Shown one piece after another: positions 1-8,187 of a stretch of DNA of 64,000 nucleotides (position 1 is its first letter; every line of letters begins with the position of its first letter). Where the stretch lies: assembly GCA_947496555.1 (NCBI GenBank), contig CANMDH010000002.1:1-64000 (forward strand), given 5' to 3'. The DNA comes from an uncultured Aquimarina sp. (GTDB taxonomy: Bacteria; Bacteroidota; Bacteroidia; Flavobacteriales; Flavobacteriaceae). The translations under genes were made by a program, and so were the position numbers. The notes under the pieces are model-generated. The model worked only from the letters and a program-made list of their open reading frames with translations, did not search any database and was not told where the DNA came from.

Positions 1-55
1 TTTGTCGTTATTACAATTTACTGCTTAACAGCAGTATGCACAACTCTTTTTTTAG

Positions 56-1165
56 TTAATCAAAATGCACAACGGGTTTATTAATATCTTTTTCTATTTG
101 CTTGGAAAAACCAAAATATTCTTTTTGGATGATTCCGCTTTTATCAATCAAAATATACCTTGGGAAGCTATTAACATTATATTGTTTCAGAACATTATCG
201 TTTCCTAATAAATTCAAAAAAGTAATATTTTTTTTCTTGACAAGTTTGAGTGCATTTTCCCTATCCTGGCTTACAATTCCAACAATTTGTATGTCGTTTG
301 AATATTTTATAGCCAGTTCTTCTATTTTGGGGAATGAAGCAATACACGGACCACACCAAGTTTCCCAAAAATCTAATAAAATAGGTTTATTTATTTCCAG
401 ACTGATTAGATTATCATTTTCTAGATTTGGGAGTGAAATCGCCGAGATTGGTTTTCCAATTATACTATTAAGTTTTCTAACTTTTTTACTTTTCTTACTA
501 TATGTACCTATTTTACTTTCAATTAAGCTGTCGATTTTGTTTTCATTTCCTGTATTCACTTTAATGTTTGAAAAAGTGAAGTATGATGAAGCACTATTAT
601 CTAATACTTTTGATCTTCCAATAATTTTAACTGGAAAAAAATCTTTTTTTCTTAGGTATATTGTTTTTGTTTTTTGGATCACATTATAAACAGTGTCGTC
701 TTCAAACTCATACTTTAAAACATAATTGTTTTCATTAACAAACAATTCAACATTTGAATAAATAGAGTCTAGATTAAAAATATTGAGAGAAATCATTTGA
801 CCTCCTGGTTTTCCTAAAAATCCAATAGCTCCTTTTTCGTTTTTAAACTCTTTTTTTTCTTCATCAAATTCGTAACCTATAGAGTTTTTATAAATATATT
901 CTTTACTAATATCAAATCGTTTGGAATAAAATGATATTCCAAAAATTGTGTCTTTAACTTGCTTTTCTGCATATACATATCCTCTATTATCCCAAACCAA
1001 TCCTCCATTTGGGAAAGTATCGATTCTGTGCATTTTGTACTCGACATTTCTAATTTGATTGGCATTTTCATAGAATTTATTAATTACATATTCCAAATCT
1101 TTATTATCTTCTTGAGTACAACTAATCGTACTGAATAATAATATTAGTCCAACGAATATTTTCAT
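56..1165 (-). CDS. TlpA-like thioredoxin-fold lipoprotein
   Basis: Predicted envelope-anchored thiol-disulfide protein. The N-terminus is a lipoprotein signal ending in a lipobox-like ISC at residues 15-17, so it should be lipidated and face the periplasm. The last ~130 residues form a TlpA/ResA-type thioredoxin domain with the active-site motif WCGPC near residues 270-274, followed by the usual TlpA pattern of a cis-Pro region (NSFPRYILID). The ~220 residues before it match no family I recognise. I place the start at the ATG at 1165; the codon before it is TTG. It is monocistronic and borders a long non-coding stretch. Such proteins often reduce c-type cytochromes or answer envelope redox stress, but the substrate here is unknown. 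Confidence 0.85.
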   Translation of the reverse strand: MKIFVGLILLFSTISCTQEDNKDLEYVINKFYENANQIRNVEYKMHRIDTFPNGGLVWDNRGYVYAEKQVKDTIFGISFYSKRFDISKEYIYKNSIGYEFDEEKKEFKNEKGAIGFLGKPGGQMISLNIFNLDSIYSNVELFVNENNYVLKYEFEDDTVYNVIQKTKTIYLRKKDFFPVKIIGRSKVLDNSASSYFTFSNIKVNTGNENKIDSLIESKIGTYSKKSKKVRKLNSIIGKPISAISLPNLENDNLISLEINKPILLDFWETWCGPCIASFPKIEELAIKYSNDIQIVGIVSQDRENALKLVKKKNITFLNLLGNDNVLKQYNVNSFPRYILIDKSGIIQKEYFGFSKQIEKDINKPVVHFD

Positions 1166-1483
1166 CAAGATTTCTTTTTAAATAAATTTAAAACTTTTAA
1201 ATGAATTTTCTCAAAAATCATTCTTAGGTTTACTAATCTTTTCGATTTCAGTTTTTTCTTATTTACTTCTATGTTTTAATATGAATGATTTATAGTATTT
1301 TTCAAATACTATTTTGAATAGTACCATTATTTAACAGCATCAAGACATCCAATTAAAAGTATAAAAATTTAGATATACCTTTATAATTAAGATAACCTGT
1401 TTCTGGTCTCTTATTTTTTATGTTTTAGGTATATTTTGATTTTTAAAGCAATCAAGATCCTGATAATCATATACCTAAACAGT

Positions 1484-1537
1484 GTAGCGTTCACCCTCAA
1501 AATGCGAAGGTCGTAGGCTTAAGCTCTCCTCCCTCTA
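1484..1537 (+). pseudogene. Possible decayed tRNA 3' half
   Basis: The stretch reads like the anticodon arm, variable loop (AAGGTCGTAGG) and T arm of a tRNA, ending in CCTCCCTCTA. The T loop has lost the TTCGA core (it reads CTTAAGC) and the anticodon stem has mismatches, so it is not a working tRNA. Pattern resemblance only; it could be chance. Confidence 0.3.
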
Positions 1538-1720
1538 ATAATTATATCTATTTAAAAGAGTGAACAAACATTTTTATTTATCACATCGAATAATTTACCT
1601 GAACATCCTATAGGATATTTAAAATATCTCTAGTACTTTCAATTTCACTATCTGCAAGATTCTTTTACCATATTTTTCTAGAACTTCTCTGCAAAAACCA
1701 TACTTAACTTTTTTCTACGA

Positions 1721-1750
1721 TAAGGCCTCTAAAAGGATTCGAACCCCTTA
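1721..1750 (-). pseudogene. Possible tRNA T-arm remnant
   Basis: On the minus strand the sequence contains AGGGGTTCGAATCCTTT, which is an intact T stem-loop (loop TTCGAAT, five pairs with two wobbles), followed by an acceptor-like tail. No D arm or matching 5' acceptor strand is visible upstream. It may be the 3' end of a tRNA left behind by an integration or deletion event. Confidence 0.35.
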
Positions 1751-1863
1751 AAACACTTAAAGTCCATTATTTATTACATTTCCTACCTGAATTGAAATAT
1801 AACTTTGTATTTATTGAATCCTAACAAACTTGTTTTAAAACACTGATTATCAATAACTATATT

Positions 1864-1902
1864 AAAAAAAGAGGACAACTAAAAAGTTACTTGTCCTCTT
1901 TT
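1864..1902 (-). terminator. Intrinsic terminator after tRNA remnant
   Basis: Arms GAGGACAA (1871-1878) and TTGTCCTC (1891-1898) form a hairpin followed on the minus strand by seven T. It sits just downstream of the tRNA 3'-end copy at 1903-1919, as a terminator of a lost tRNA gene would. Confidence 0.7.
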
Positions 1903-1919
1903 GTGACCGTGGAGGGATT
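1903..1919 (-). repeat. 17-bp copy of tRNA-Arg 3' end
   Basis: The 17 bases GTGACCGTGGAGGGATT (plus-strand reading) are identical to 2079-2095, the 3' acceptor and T-arm part of the intact tRNA-Arg. The copies are direct repeats 176 bp apart. Beyond the match the left copy diverges at once, although the next bases (CGCGAGTTAATCC on the minus strand) still resemble a T arm with a small deletion. This is what an att-type duplication or a decayed tandem tRNA would leave. Confidence 0.6.
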
Positions 1920-1985
1920 AACTCGCGTTGATCCCATTAAACTCACTACTGCAAATACAAAACTAGCAAAGCTATCGCTTTACAG

Positions 1986-2046
1986 TTTTTGTTATTCTCC
2001 AAAGATTTCGAAGCTTTTGGCTTCGATCTTTTCCAAATAACAAAAA
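1986..2046. repeat. 61-nt imperfect hairpin
   Basis: Nested complementary arms: TTTTTGTTATT (1986-1996) with AATAACAAAAA (2036-2046), AAAGA (2001-2005) with TCTTT (2027-2031), and TCGAAGC (2008-2014) with GCTTCGA (2020-2026) around a 5-nt loop. It lies between the two tRNA 3' ends and overlaps the tRNA-Arg terminator. Its role is unknown: a small structured RNA end, a palindromic element or a secondary terminator. Confidence 0.5.
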
Positions 2047-2069
2047 CCTGCAATTTCATTGCAGGTTTT
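2043..2069 (-). terminator. Intrinsic terminator of tRNA-Arg
   Basis: A perfect 12-bp stem (2043-2054 with 2058-2069) with a 3-nt loop, 10 nt past the tRNA 3' end on the minus strand and ending in a T run. Confidence 0.85.
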
Positions 2070-2079
2070 GTGCTTGATG

Positions 2080-2153
2080 TGACCGTGGAGGGATTCAAAC
2101 CCCCAACCCTCAGAGCCGAAATCTGATGCGCTATTCAGTTGCGCCACACGGCC
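2080..2153 (-). tRNA. tRNA-Arg (anticodon UCG)
   Basis: All arms fold. The acceptor GGCCGTG pairs with CACGGTC with one G-T wobble, and the discriminator base is A. The D arm begins GCGC, the anticodon stem is TCAGA/TCTGA with loop TTTCGGC (anticodon TCG, reading CGA), and the T loop is TTTGAAT. CCA is not encoded. It begins 14 nt after the yqeY stop codon, so it may be processed from a yqeY transcript. Confidence 0.95.
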
Positions 2154-2167
2154 AATATGTTAGTCTA

Positions 2168-2617
2168 TTACGATAATTTACTTTTTACAATGGCTGAAAT
2201 GGTTTTGCCATCTGCCTGTCCAGCAAGTTCTTTGGAAACGATTCCCATAACTTTACCCATATCTTTCATACCAGATGCACCAATATCATCAATAGCCATT
2301 ACCACCACCTTTTCGATTTCTTCTTCGGTAAGCTGTTCGGGTAAAAACTTCTCGATTACCTTGGACTGATCTAATTCTGGCTGTGCCAGATCTTCTCTTC
2401 CTTGTTCTGCAAAAATAGCCGCACTATCTTTACGTTGTTTTACCAATTTTTGCAATAGCTTTAACTCTTGATCCTCGGTAAGCTCTTCTTTTGCTCCACT
2501 TTCGGTCTGAGCCAATAAAATAGCCGATTTAATTGCTCGTAATGAGGTTAACGCATTGGTATCTTTGGCCTTCATAGCCTCTTTCATAGCCGTCATTACT
2601 TCCTGTTGTAAGCCCAT
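2168..2617 (-). CDS. GatB/YqeY-domain protein
   Basis: A 149-residue protein that fits the YqeY family over its whole length: an N-terminal helical part (MGLQQEVMTAMKEAMKAKD) and a C-terminal part resembling the tail of the amidotransferase subunit GatB (EQLTEEEIEKVV, GKVMGIVSKEL). The family is linked to tRNA-dependent amidotransferase by homology, but the function of stand-alone members is not established. It has its own candidate promoter (2646-2653) after the ftsZ terminator, and it is followed at once by tRNA-Arg. ATG start. Confidence 0.9.
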   Translation of the reverse strand: MGLQQEVMTAMKEAMKAKDTNALTSLRAIKSAILLAQTESGAKEELTEDQELKLLQKLVKQRKDSAAIFAEQGREDLAQPELDQSKVIEKFLPEQLTEEEIEKVVVMAIDDIGASGMKDMGKVMGIVSKELAGQADGKTISAIVKSKLS

Positions 2618-2645
2618 TATTTTTGATTTTAATCTATTGGATTGC

Positions 2646-2653
2646 GAAGATAA
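2646..2653 (-). promoter_or_regulatory. Candidate -7 element for yqeY
   Basis: TATCTTCG on the minus strand is one mismatch from the Bacteroidota TAnnTTTG. It lies about 29 nt before the yqeY ATG and just past the ftsZ terminator. Confidence 0.4.
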
Positions 2654-2660
2654 AAAATAA

Positions 2661-2690
2661 ACCGATAATCTAAGGTTAGATTATCGGTTA
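2661..2690 (-). terminator. Intrinsic terminator of ftsZ / dcw cluster
   Basis: A perfect 14-bp inverted repeat (2661-2674 with 2677-2690), followed on the minus strand by TTTATTTTTT. It closes the dcw cluster 27 nt after the ftsZ stop. Confidence 0.85.
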
Positions 2691-2716
2691 TCTGGTAATT
2701 TTATTACGTAAAATTC

Positions 2717-4675
2717 TTAGTCCACATTATCGTGCAGGAAAGAATTATTTTTTCTTAATTGTATATCGTCATTACCATCGGTTCCTAATGATGTTCTAGA
2801 CAATCCTTCGTCTTCTGGTTTTGCATCTACATCGATTCCGGCTCGTTTATACGCCGGTTCTTTTTCGATATCATCAATCTTATTAGAACTGTTTCTAAAT
2901 TTATAATTAAATTCTTTCATTTTTTCGCGACGTTCTGCAGCTCTTGCCTTAAGCGTTTCAGAAATAGGTTGATTGATTGGATCTACATCTTCCTTAGGCT
3001 CTGCTTCCGTAGCTGGCGCAACGGTTTTCTTTTCAAAAATTACCTCTTCATCCTCTTCCATCACTTCTGGCTGCGCTTCAGTCAATCGTTTTTCTTCTTC
3101 CATATAATCTTCCAGACTATATTTACGCACACCGCCCGATACAGTTTCACTAGTAGGAACTACCTCTATAGGTTCATTTACCTCCATATCCAGAATATCA
3201 TCACTAAGATCAAAAACGATAGGTTGTTCTTCCTCTTCTATATTTTCAGTAGCAGCAACCTCCTTGGTTTTCTCTTCTGTATTTCCATCAACAGGCATAT
3301 CAAAAGCTAAAGAAAACTGATCCTCTTTTTCCTCCTCTGCATCCACTTCTTTGGCATCATTAACTTCTATTTCTTTAATGATATCTTGGGCATTAATGAT
3401 CACGAAATCATTTTCTGCAGAAAAAGCATCCACTATTTCATAGTCTACATTAATGTTTTTTAAAAGATCTGTAGTAGGAATCAATGGATTGTCAATCTCT
3501 TCTTCATCTTCGACCAACTCATGCTTTATAATTGAAGGTTCTTCAATTTCCTCTTTCTTTGGTAGTGGAGCCAATATAGGCGTAACCTTACCTGTAGATT
3601 TTGGTGTTAAATCCTGAGTAGCGGCACGCTGCTCATCTTCCAAAGTATGAATAATCTTCTTGGTTTCAGTATTTACAATTTCATCTTGCTGTTCTACATC
3701 AAATCCGGTTGCAATAACGGTAACAGAGATTGCATCTTCCAGAGATTCGTCTTCACCAACCCCCATAATGATGTTGGCGCCATGACCTGCCTCTTGCTGG
3801 ATATGATCATTGATCTCACCAATCTCATCGATTGTAATCTCTTCTCTACCCGATACAATTAACAATAGCACATTTTTGGCTCCGGTAATCTTATTATCAT
3901 TCAATAACGGAGAATCTAATGCTTTTACAATAGCATCGTGAGCACGTTTATTACCAGAGGCATTAGCAGACCCCATAATTGCCGTACCACTATTACTAAG
4001 TACTGTTTTAGCATCGCGTAAGTCAATATTTTGTGTATAGTGATGTGTAATAACTTCGGCTATCCCTCGAGAAGCAGTGGCAAGAACCTCATCGGCTTTG
4101 GAGAAACCAGCTTTGAACCCAAGGTTACCATATACTTCGCGTAGTTTATTATTATTGATCACGATCAACGAATCCACGTGTGCACGAAGACGTTCTACCC
4201 CCAATTGTGCTTGCTCGTTACGCATGCGTCCTTCAAACTGGAAAGGAATTGTAACAATACCGACAGTAAGGATATCCAATTCTTTCGCCATTTTTGCGAT
4301 AATTGGTGCTGCGCCGGTACCGGTACCACCACCCATACCTGCCGTAATAAAAATCATCTTGGTATTGGTATCCAACATGGTCTTTATTTCCTCATAACTC
4401 TCGACTGCCGATTGCTCTCCTACTTCAGGATTTGCACCTGCTCCTAATCCTTCGGTCAGGGAAACTCCTAACTGGATTTTATTAGGAATCGAGCTATTCT
4501 CTAATGCCTGTGCATCTGTATTACAGATCACAAAATCAACTCCTTTAATTCCTTGCAGAAACATGTGGTTGATGGCATTACTACCTCCACCTCCTACTCC
4601 GATCACTTTGATCACATTAGATTGATTTTTGGGTAAATCAAACGAAATGTTTTCGAATTCTTCGTTATTACTCAT
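2717..4675 (-). CDS. ftsZ: Cell division GTPase FtsZ
   Basis: Tubulin-like GTPase that forms the Z-ring at mid-cell. The GTPase domain covers residues ~20-330, with GGGGSNA at 28-34, the tubulin signature GGGTGTG at 115-121 and the T7 synergy loop NIDLRD at 216-221. At 652 residues it is far longer than the ~380 of E. coli FtsZ, because an acidic Glu/Asp/Pro-rich linker of about 250 residues precedes a basic stretch (about 585-610) and a short tail ending FLHDNVD. Long linkers are common in Flavobacteriia. Last gene of the dcw cluster, 76 nt after ftsA. Confidence 0.98.
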   Translation of the reverse strand: MSNNEEFENISFDLPKNQSNVIKVIGVGGGGSNAINHMFLQGIKGVDFVICNTDAQALENSSIPNKIQLGVSLTEGLGAGANPEVGEQSAVESYEEIKTMLDTNTKMIFITAGMGGGTGTGAAPIIAKMAKELDILTVGIVTIPFQFEGRMRNEQAQLGVERLRAHVDSLIVINNNKLREVYGNLGFKAGFSKADEVLATASRGIAEVITHHYTQNIDLRDAKTVLSNSGTAIMGSANASGNKRAHDAIVKALDSPLLNDNKITGAKNVLLLIVSGREEITIDEIGEINDHIQQEAGHGANIIMGVGEDESLEDAISVTVIATGFDVEQQDEIVNTETKKIIHTLEDEQRAATQDLTPKSTGKVTPILAPLPKKEEIEEPSIIKHELVEDEEEIDNPLIPTTDLLKNINVDYEIVDAFSAENDFVIINAQDIIKEIEVNDAKEVDAEEEKEDQFSLAFDMPVDGNTEEKTKEVAATENIEEEEQPIVFDLSDDILDMEVNEPIEVVPTSETVSGGVRKYSLEDYMEEEKRLTEAQPEVMEEDEEVIFEKKTVAPATEAEPKEDVDPINQPISETLKARAAERREKMKEFNYKFRNSSNKIDDIEKEPAYKRAGIDVDAKPEDEGLSRTSLGTDGNDDIQLRKNNSFLHDNVD

Positions 4676-4751
4676 AATTGCTAATTTTCTGGTTCTCCTA
4701 CTTTTCTTATATTTTTCTACTGTTCAATAAATTGAACATTTTCCTTCTTAA

Positions 4752-6101
4752 CTATTCTGCGTTATCCAAGAATTCCTTGAACTTTTCTGTCCATTTCTCA
4801 AGAATATTCTTTCTGGGTTTCATATCAACCCTAGGATTTTCTTCTTCAACTGCATTAGTATCGGTTGCCTCTACTTGTTGTGTTGCTTCGGTATTTGCCA
4901 ATGCTTCTTTTTTTGTAATCTTTTTCTGTTTTTTGATATGCACAAGACTATCCATAACCAGTCCTACCGCTGTTGCATACATTGGACTAGTAGTTTCTGC
5001 ATCACTATTACCTGCCAAATGCTCGTTAGGATATCCTATCCTAGTATCCATCCCAGTGATATACTCTACCAATTGTTTAAGGTGGTTGAGCTGTGAACCT
5101 CCCCCGGTTAATACGATCCCAGCGATCAATTTTTTCTTTGGAGATTCGTGCCCATAGTTTTTTATTTCTAAAAATACTTGCTCTACAATTTCGACCACAC
5201 GTGCATGAATGATCTTAGACAGATTTTTAAGGGTAATTTCCTTAGGTTCTCTTCCTCGCAAACCTGGAATAGAAACAATCTCATTATCCTTATTTTCTCC
5301 AGGCCAAGCTGATCCAAACTTTATTTTCAATAATTCGGCTTGCTTCTCGATGATTGAACATCCCTCTTTTATATCTTCGGTAATTACATTTCCTCCGAAA
5401 GGAATCACTGCGGTATGCCGAATAATCCCGTCTTTAAAAATTGCCAGATCCGTTGTTCCACCCCCTATATCGATAAGGGCAACCCCAGCTTCTTTTTCTT
5501 CCTGACTCAATACTGCATTGGCAGAAGCAAGTGGTTCTAATGTCACATCGGATAATGCCAAGCCCGAGCTTTTTACACATCTTCCGATATTTCTAATCGA
5601 TGTTACCTGACCAACCACTACATGAAAATTAGCTTCCAATCTGCCTCCATACATTCCCACAGGTTCTTTTATTTCGGCTTGACCGTCTACCTTATATTCC
5701 TGCGGAAGTACATGTAGAATCTCCTCCCCGGGAAGCATCACCAACTTATGTACCTGATTGCACAACTTATCGATATCATCTTCATCAATAACGGCATCTG
5801 CATTAGGTCTGGTGATATAATCGCTATGTTGTAAACTACGTATATGTTGCCCTGCTATACCTACCGTAACATCGGCAATTTTCATTCCTGAAACACTCTC
5901 TGCCTCTTGTACGGCTTGTTGTATTGACTGTATGGTTTGGGTAATGTTATTCACTACACCACGGTGCACACCCAAACTTTTGGATTTACCAACTCCCAGG
6001 ACTTCCATCTTTCCGTATTCATTATACTTCCCGACCATAGCAACAATCTTAGTTGTTCCTATGTCTAATCCTACCGCTATTTCATTTCTTTCTCTTTCCA
6101 T
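4752..6101 (-). CDS. ftsA: Cell division protein FtsA
   Basis: Actin-fold ATPase that tethers FtsZ to the inner membrane. Visible motifs are the phosphate-1 loop GLDIGTTK near residue 12, the phosphate-2 loop DIGGGTTD near residue 211, and the adenosine motif LTGGGSQL in the last third. After a variable segment rich in Glu and Thr, the C-terminus (KNILEKWTEKFKEFLDNAE) is an amphipathic helix fitting the membrane-targeting sequence. Length 449, slightly longer than E. coli FtsA. It lies 7 nt after ftsQ, clearly co-transcribed. Confidence 0.97.
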   Translation of the reverse strand: MERERNEIAVGLDIGTTKIVAMVGKYNEYGKMEVLGVGKSKSLGVHRGVVNNITQTIQSIQQAVQEAESVSGMKIADVTVGIAGQHIRSLQHSDYITRPNADAVIDEDDIDKLCNQVHKLVMLPGEEILHVLPQEYKVDGQAEIKEPVGMYGGRLEANFHVVVGQVTSIRNIGRCVKSSGLALSDVTLEPLASANAVLSQEEKEAGVALIDIGGGTTDLAIFKDGIIRHTAVIPFGGNVITEDIKEGCSIIEKQAELLKIKFGSAWPGENKDNEIVSIPGLRGREPKEITLKNLSKIIHARVVEIVEQVFLEIKNYGHESPKKKLIAGIVLTGGGSQLNHLKQLVEYITGMDTRIGYPNEHLAGNSDAETTSPMYATAVGLVMDSLVHIKKQKKITKKEALANTEATQQVEATDTNAVEEENPRVDMKPRKNILEKWTEKFKEFLDNAE

Positions 6102-6108
6102 AATGGTA

Positions 6109-6828
6109 TTATTTTATTGTGCACACCACTTGATTACTAAATTGTAGACTAACTTTCTTGTACTTGTCCAGGCTCTTATCTTTAAGTGCCTTTTGATAAA
6201 ATGCTTTAAAATTTTTGATCTTACTGTTTAAACTTTCTACTTTCCCAATAACTACCCTAAAAGAGTATACCCTAAGCTCCAACTCATATTCTCCCTTTAT
6301 GTTCAGATAAACGCCAACCACATGCTTTTTTAAAAATTCATCATCCTGAATTTTCTTCAGCAATGGAAAAACTTCTGAAATTTCTCTCTCTGATACATTA
6401 TGCACTAAAGGTACATGCGCCGAATAACTACCAGATAAAGGCATCGTATTTCCCGTAATGTCTACATAAAAAGGAGTAACTGCGTTCACTCTTGCAATTG
6501 GGGTGCGTTGTTTAATTCTAGCCCTAAGCTCCCCATTTACAGTAAGATACACATCAGAATACTCGATCATCTTGTGTGAATCCAGCTTTTGCTCTACTGT
6601 ATTCAAAACTAAAATTTCTTTACCCACGTTCGTCACCCTTCCTTCATTTTGTATTAACAATTTATTAACCGTTACTTCATTAACATATGGATCCTGTTCT
6701 TCAACAAATTCTATTAGTACTTCGTTAATCTTTCTTTCCTTATTTCGTTTGCTCGTAAAAGCAAAAAGCAAGATCACCAATATGGCGAGGCTACTAAATT
6801 TTAAGTATGTCAAAATTCTACTTTTCAT
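6109..6828 (-). CDS. ftsQ: Cell division protein FtsQ
   Basis: Small bitopic division protein of the FtsQ/DivIB type, which joins the FtsBL complex and helps recruit FtsW and FtsI. A short cytoplasmic tail and one membrane helix (about residues 10-25) precede a periplasmic region. The gene overlaps the murC stop codon by 4 nt (ATGA) and sits between murC and ftsA, the standard FtsQ position. Sequence conservation is weak in this family, so the call rests on topology, length (239) and place. Confidence 0.9.
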   Translation of the reverse strand: MKSRILTYLKFSSLAILVILLFAFTSKRNKERKINEVLIEFVEEQDPYVNEVTVNKLLIQNEGRVTNVGKEILVLNTVEQKLDSHKMIEYSDVYLTVNGELRARIKQRTPIARVNAVTPFYVDITGNTMPLSGSYSAHVPLVHNVSEREISEVFPLLKKIQDDEFLKKHVVGVYLNIKGEYELELRVYSFRVVIGKVESLNSKIKNFKAFYQKALKDKSLDKYKKVSLQFSNQVVCTIK

Positions 6829-8171
6829 ACTAGCAATGCTTCTTTAATACTACTCACTTCTTCTCCTATATCTCCTGCTCCTATCGTTACTACTACCTCG
6901 GGATTACGTTTCATTATTTCATTAACCAAATTATCTTTTGATACTAATTTTTTATCTTCATTAGAAATCATTTCTAACAACCACTTTGAGGTTACACCTT
7001 CAATTGGTAATTCTCTAGCTGGATATATATCTAATAACAGTAATTGATCAAATTGACTAAGACTTGTAGCAAAATCTGTTACAAAATCTCGAGTCCTGCT
7101 ATATAAATGTGGTTGAAAAACAGCCAATACCTTTTTGCCCGGATGCATTTCTCTTACTGCCTGATGCAAAGCATTAATCTCTGTTGGGTGATGCGCATAA
7201 TCATCTACATATACCAAATCATTCGTTTTGATCTGGTAGCTAAACCTTCGCTGCACACCTTTAAAAGTTAATAAAGCCTTTGCCAGCAACGCGGTTGGGG
7301 AGCCAAATAACATTGCAATAGCAAAGGCTGTTATAGCATTTAACAAGTTATGTCTACCTGGCAGGTTTAAATGCAAATCCCTTATGAGTTTGTGAGGTGT
7401 TTTTAAATTAAAAATATAAGTCCCATTATCTATTTTTATATTTTGGGCACAGTAATCAGAGTCATCATCTATCCCAAATGTGATTCCCGAAATTGGAAGC
7501 CCATTGCATACCAAAAGGTGGTCTTTTGCTCTGGATGAAAATTCTACAAATGATTCTTCTAATGCATTGGCCTCTTCGTATATATCCAAATGATCAGCGT
7601 CCATAGAGGTTATTGCTATTATATCGGGATATAATTGTAAAAAGGATCTATCAAATTCATCAGCTTCTACCACTACTACTTTGTTTCCTTCGAGGATCAG
7701 ATTAGAGTTATAGTTTTCACTTATTCCTCCCAAAAAGGCAGTCACTTCGGCTCCACTTTCTTTAAGTAAATGCCCTAAAATAGCTGTTGTGGTTGTTTTA
7801 CCATGTGTACCAGCAACAGCCAATGTGTATGTGTTTTTGGTAATAATTCCTAGAACCTCTGCTCTTTTCTTTAATTCGAATCCATGTTCCTGCACATATA
7901 CAAATTCTTTATGATCTTTGGGAATAGCAGGAGTATACACTACCAGTGTTTCTTCTTTATTCAAGAATATTTTTGGTATTGCATCTACATTATCATCAAA
8001 ATGAATAGCAATACCCATTTCGCTTAAATCCGAAGTGATTTGACTAGGCGTTTTGTCGTATCCAGCAACATTTTTACCCAAAAACTTAAAATATCGAGCA
8101 AGCGCACTCATACCGATACCCCCTATGCCGATAAAATAAATGTTCTTTATGTTCTCTAATCCTTTGCTCAT
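6825..8171 (-). CDS. murC: UDP-N-acetylmuramate--L-alanine ligase
   Basis: Cytoplasmic ATP-dependent ligase adding L-Ala to UDP-MurNAc, the first amino acid of the peptidoglycan stem peptide. Signs are the N-terminal Rossmann motif GIGGIGMSALA, the Mur-ligase ATP loop GTHGKTTTT at 121-129, and DDYAHHPTEI in the central to C-terminal part, typical of MurC. Length 448 is normal. It follows murG by 16 nt and overlaps ftsQ by 4 nt. Confidence 0.98.
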   Translation of the reverse strand: MSKGLENIKNIYFIGIGGIGMSALARYFKFLGKNVAGYDKTPSQITSDLSEMGIAIHFDDNVDAIPKIFLNKEETLVVYTPAIPKDHKEFVYVQEHGFELKKRAEVLGIITKNTYTLAVAGTHGKTTTTAILGHLLKESGAEVTAFLGGISENYNSNLILEGNKVVVVEADEFDRSFLQLYPDIIAITSMDADHLDIYEEANALEESFVEFSSRAKDHLLVCNGLPISGITFGIDDDSDYCAQNIKIDNGTYIFNLKTPHKLIRDLHLNLPGRHNLLNAITAFAIAMLFGSPTALLAKALLTFKGVQRRFSYQIKTNDLVYVDDYAHHPTEINALHQAVREMHPGKKVLAVFQPHLYSRTRDFVTDFATSLSQFDQLLLLDIYPARELPIEGVTSKWLLEMISNEDKKLVSKDNLVNEIMKRNPEVVVTIGAGDIGEEVSSIKEALLV

Positions 8172-8187
8172 TTAATCTCCTTGCGCT

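Larger units (their letters stand above)
1166..2079. other. Non-coding interval with tRNA remnants
   Basis: About 0.9 kb without a credible protein-coding gene. It holds two or three decayed tRNA-like pieces (about 1484-1537, 1721-1750, 1903-1919), two terminator hairpins and a 61-nt imperfect hairpin, all listed separately. The remaining sequence is AT-rich and I see nothing else in it. The mix looks like a scarred integration site beside the intact tRNA-Arg. Confidence 0.6.

Noticed and set aside
102-689. 195-residue plus-strand reading frame opposite the TlpA-like gene
   Set aside because: It is antisense to a gene with a clear lipoprotein signal and CGPC motif, and its sequence is the hydrophobic, low-complexity type produced by AT-rich antisense reading.
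4678-5157. 159-residue plus-strand reading frame over ftsA
   Set aside because: Antisense to the well-supported ftsA, rich in Phe/Leu/Ser with no family resemblance.
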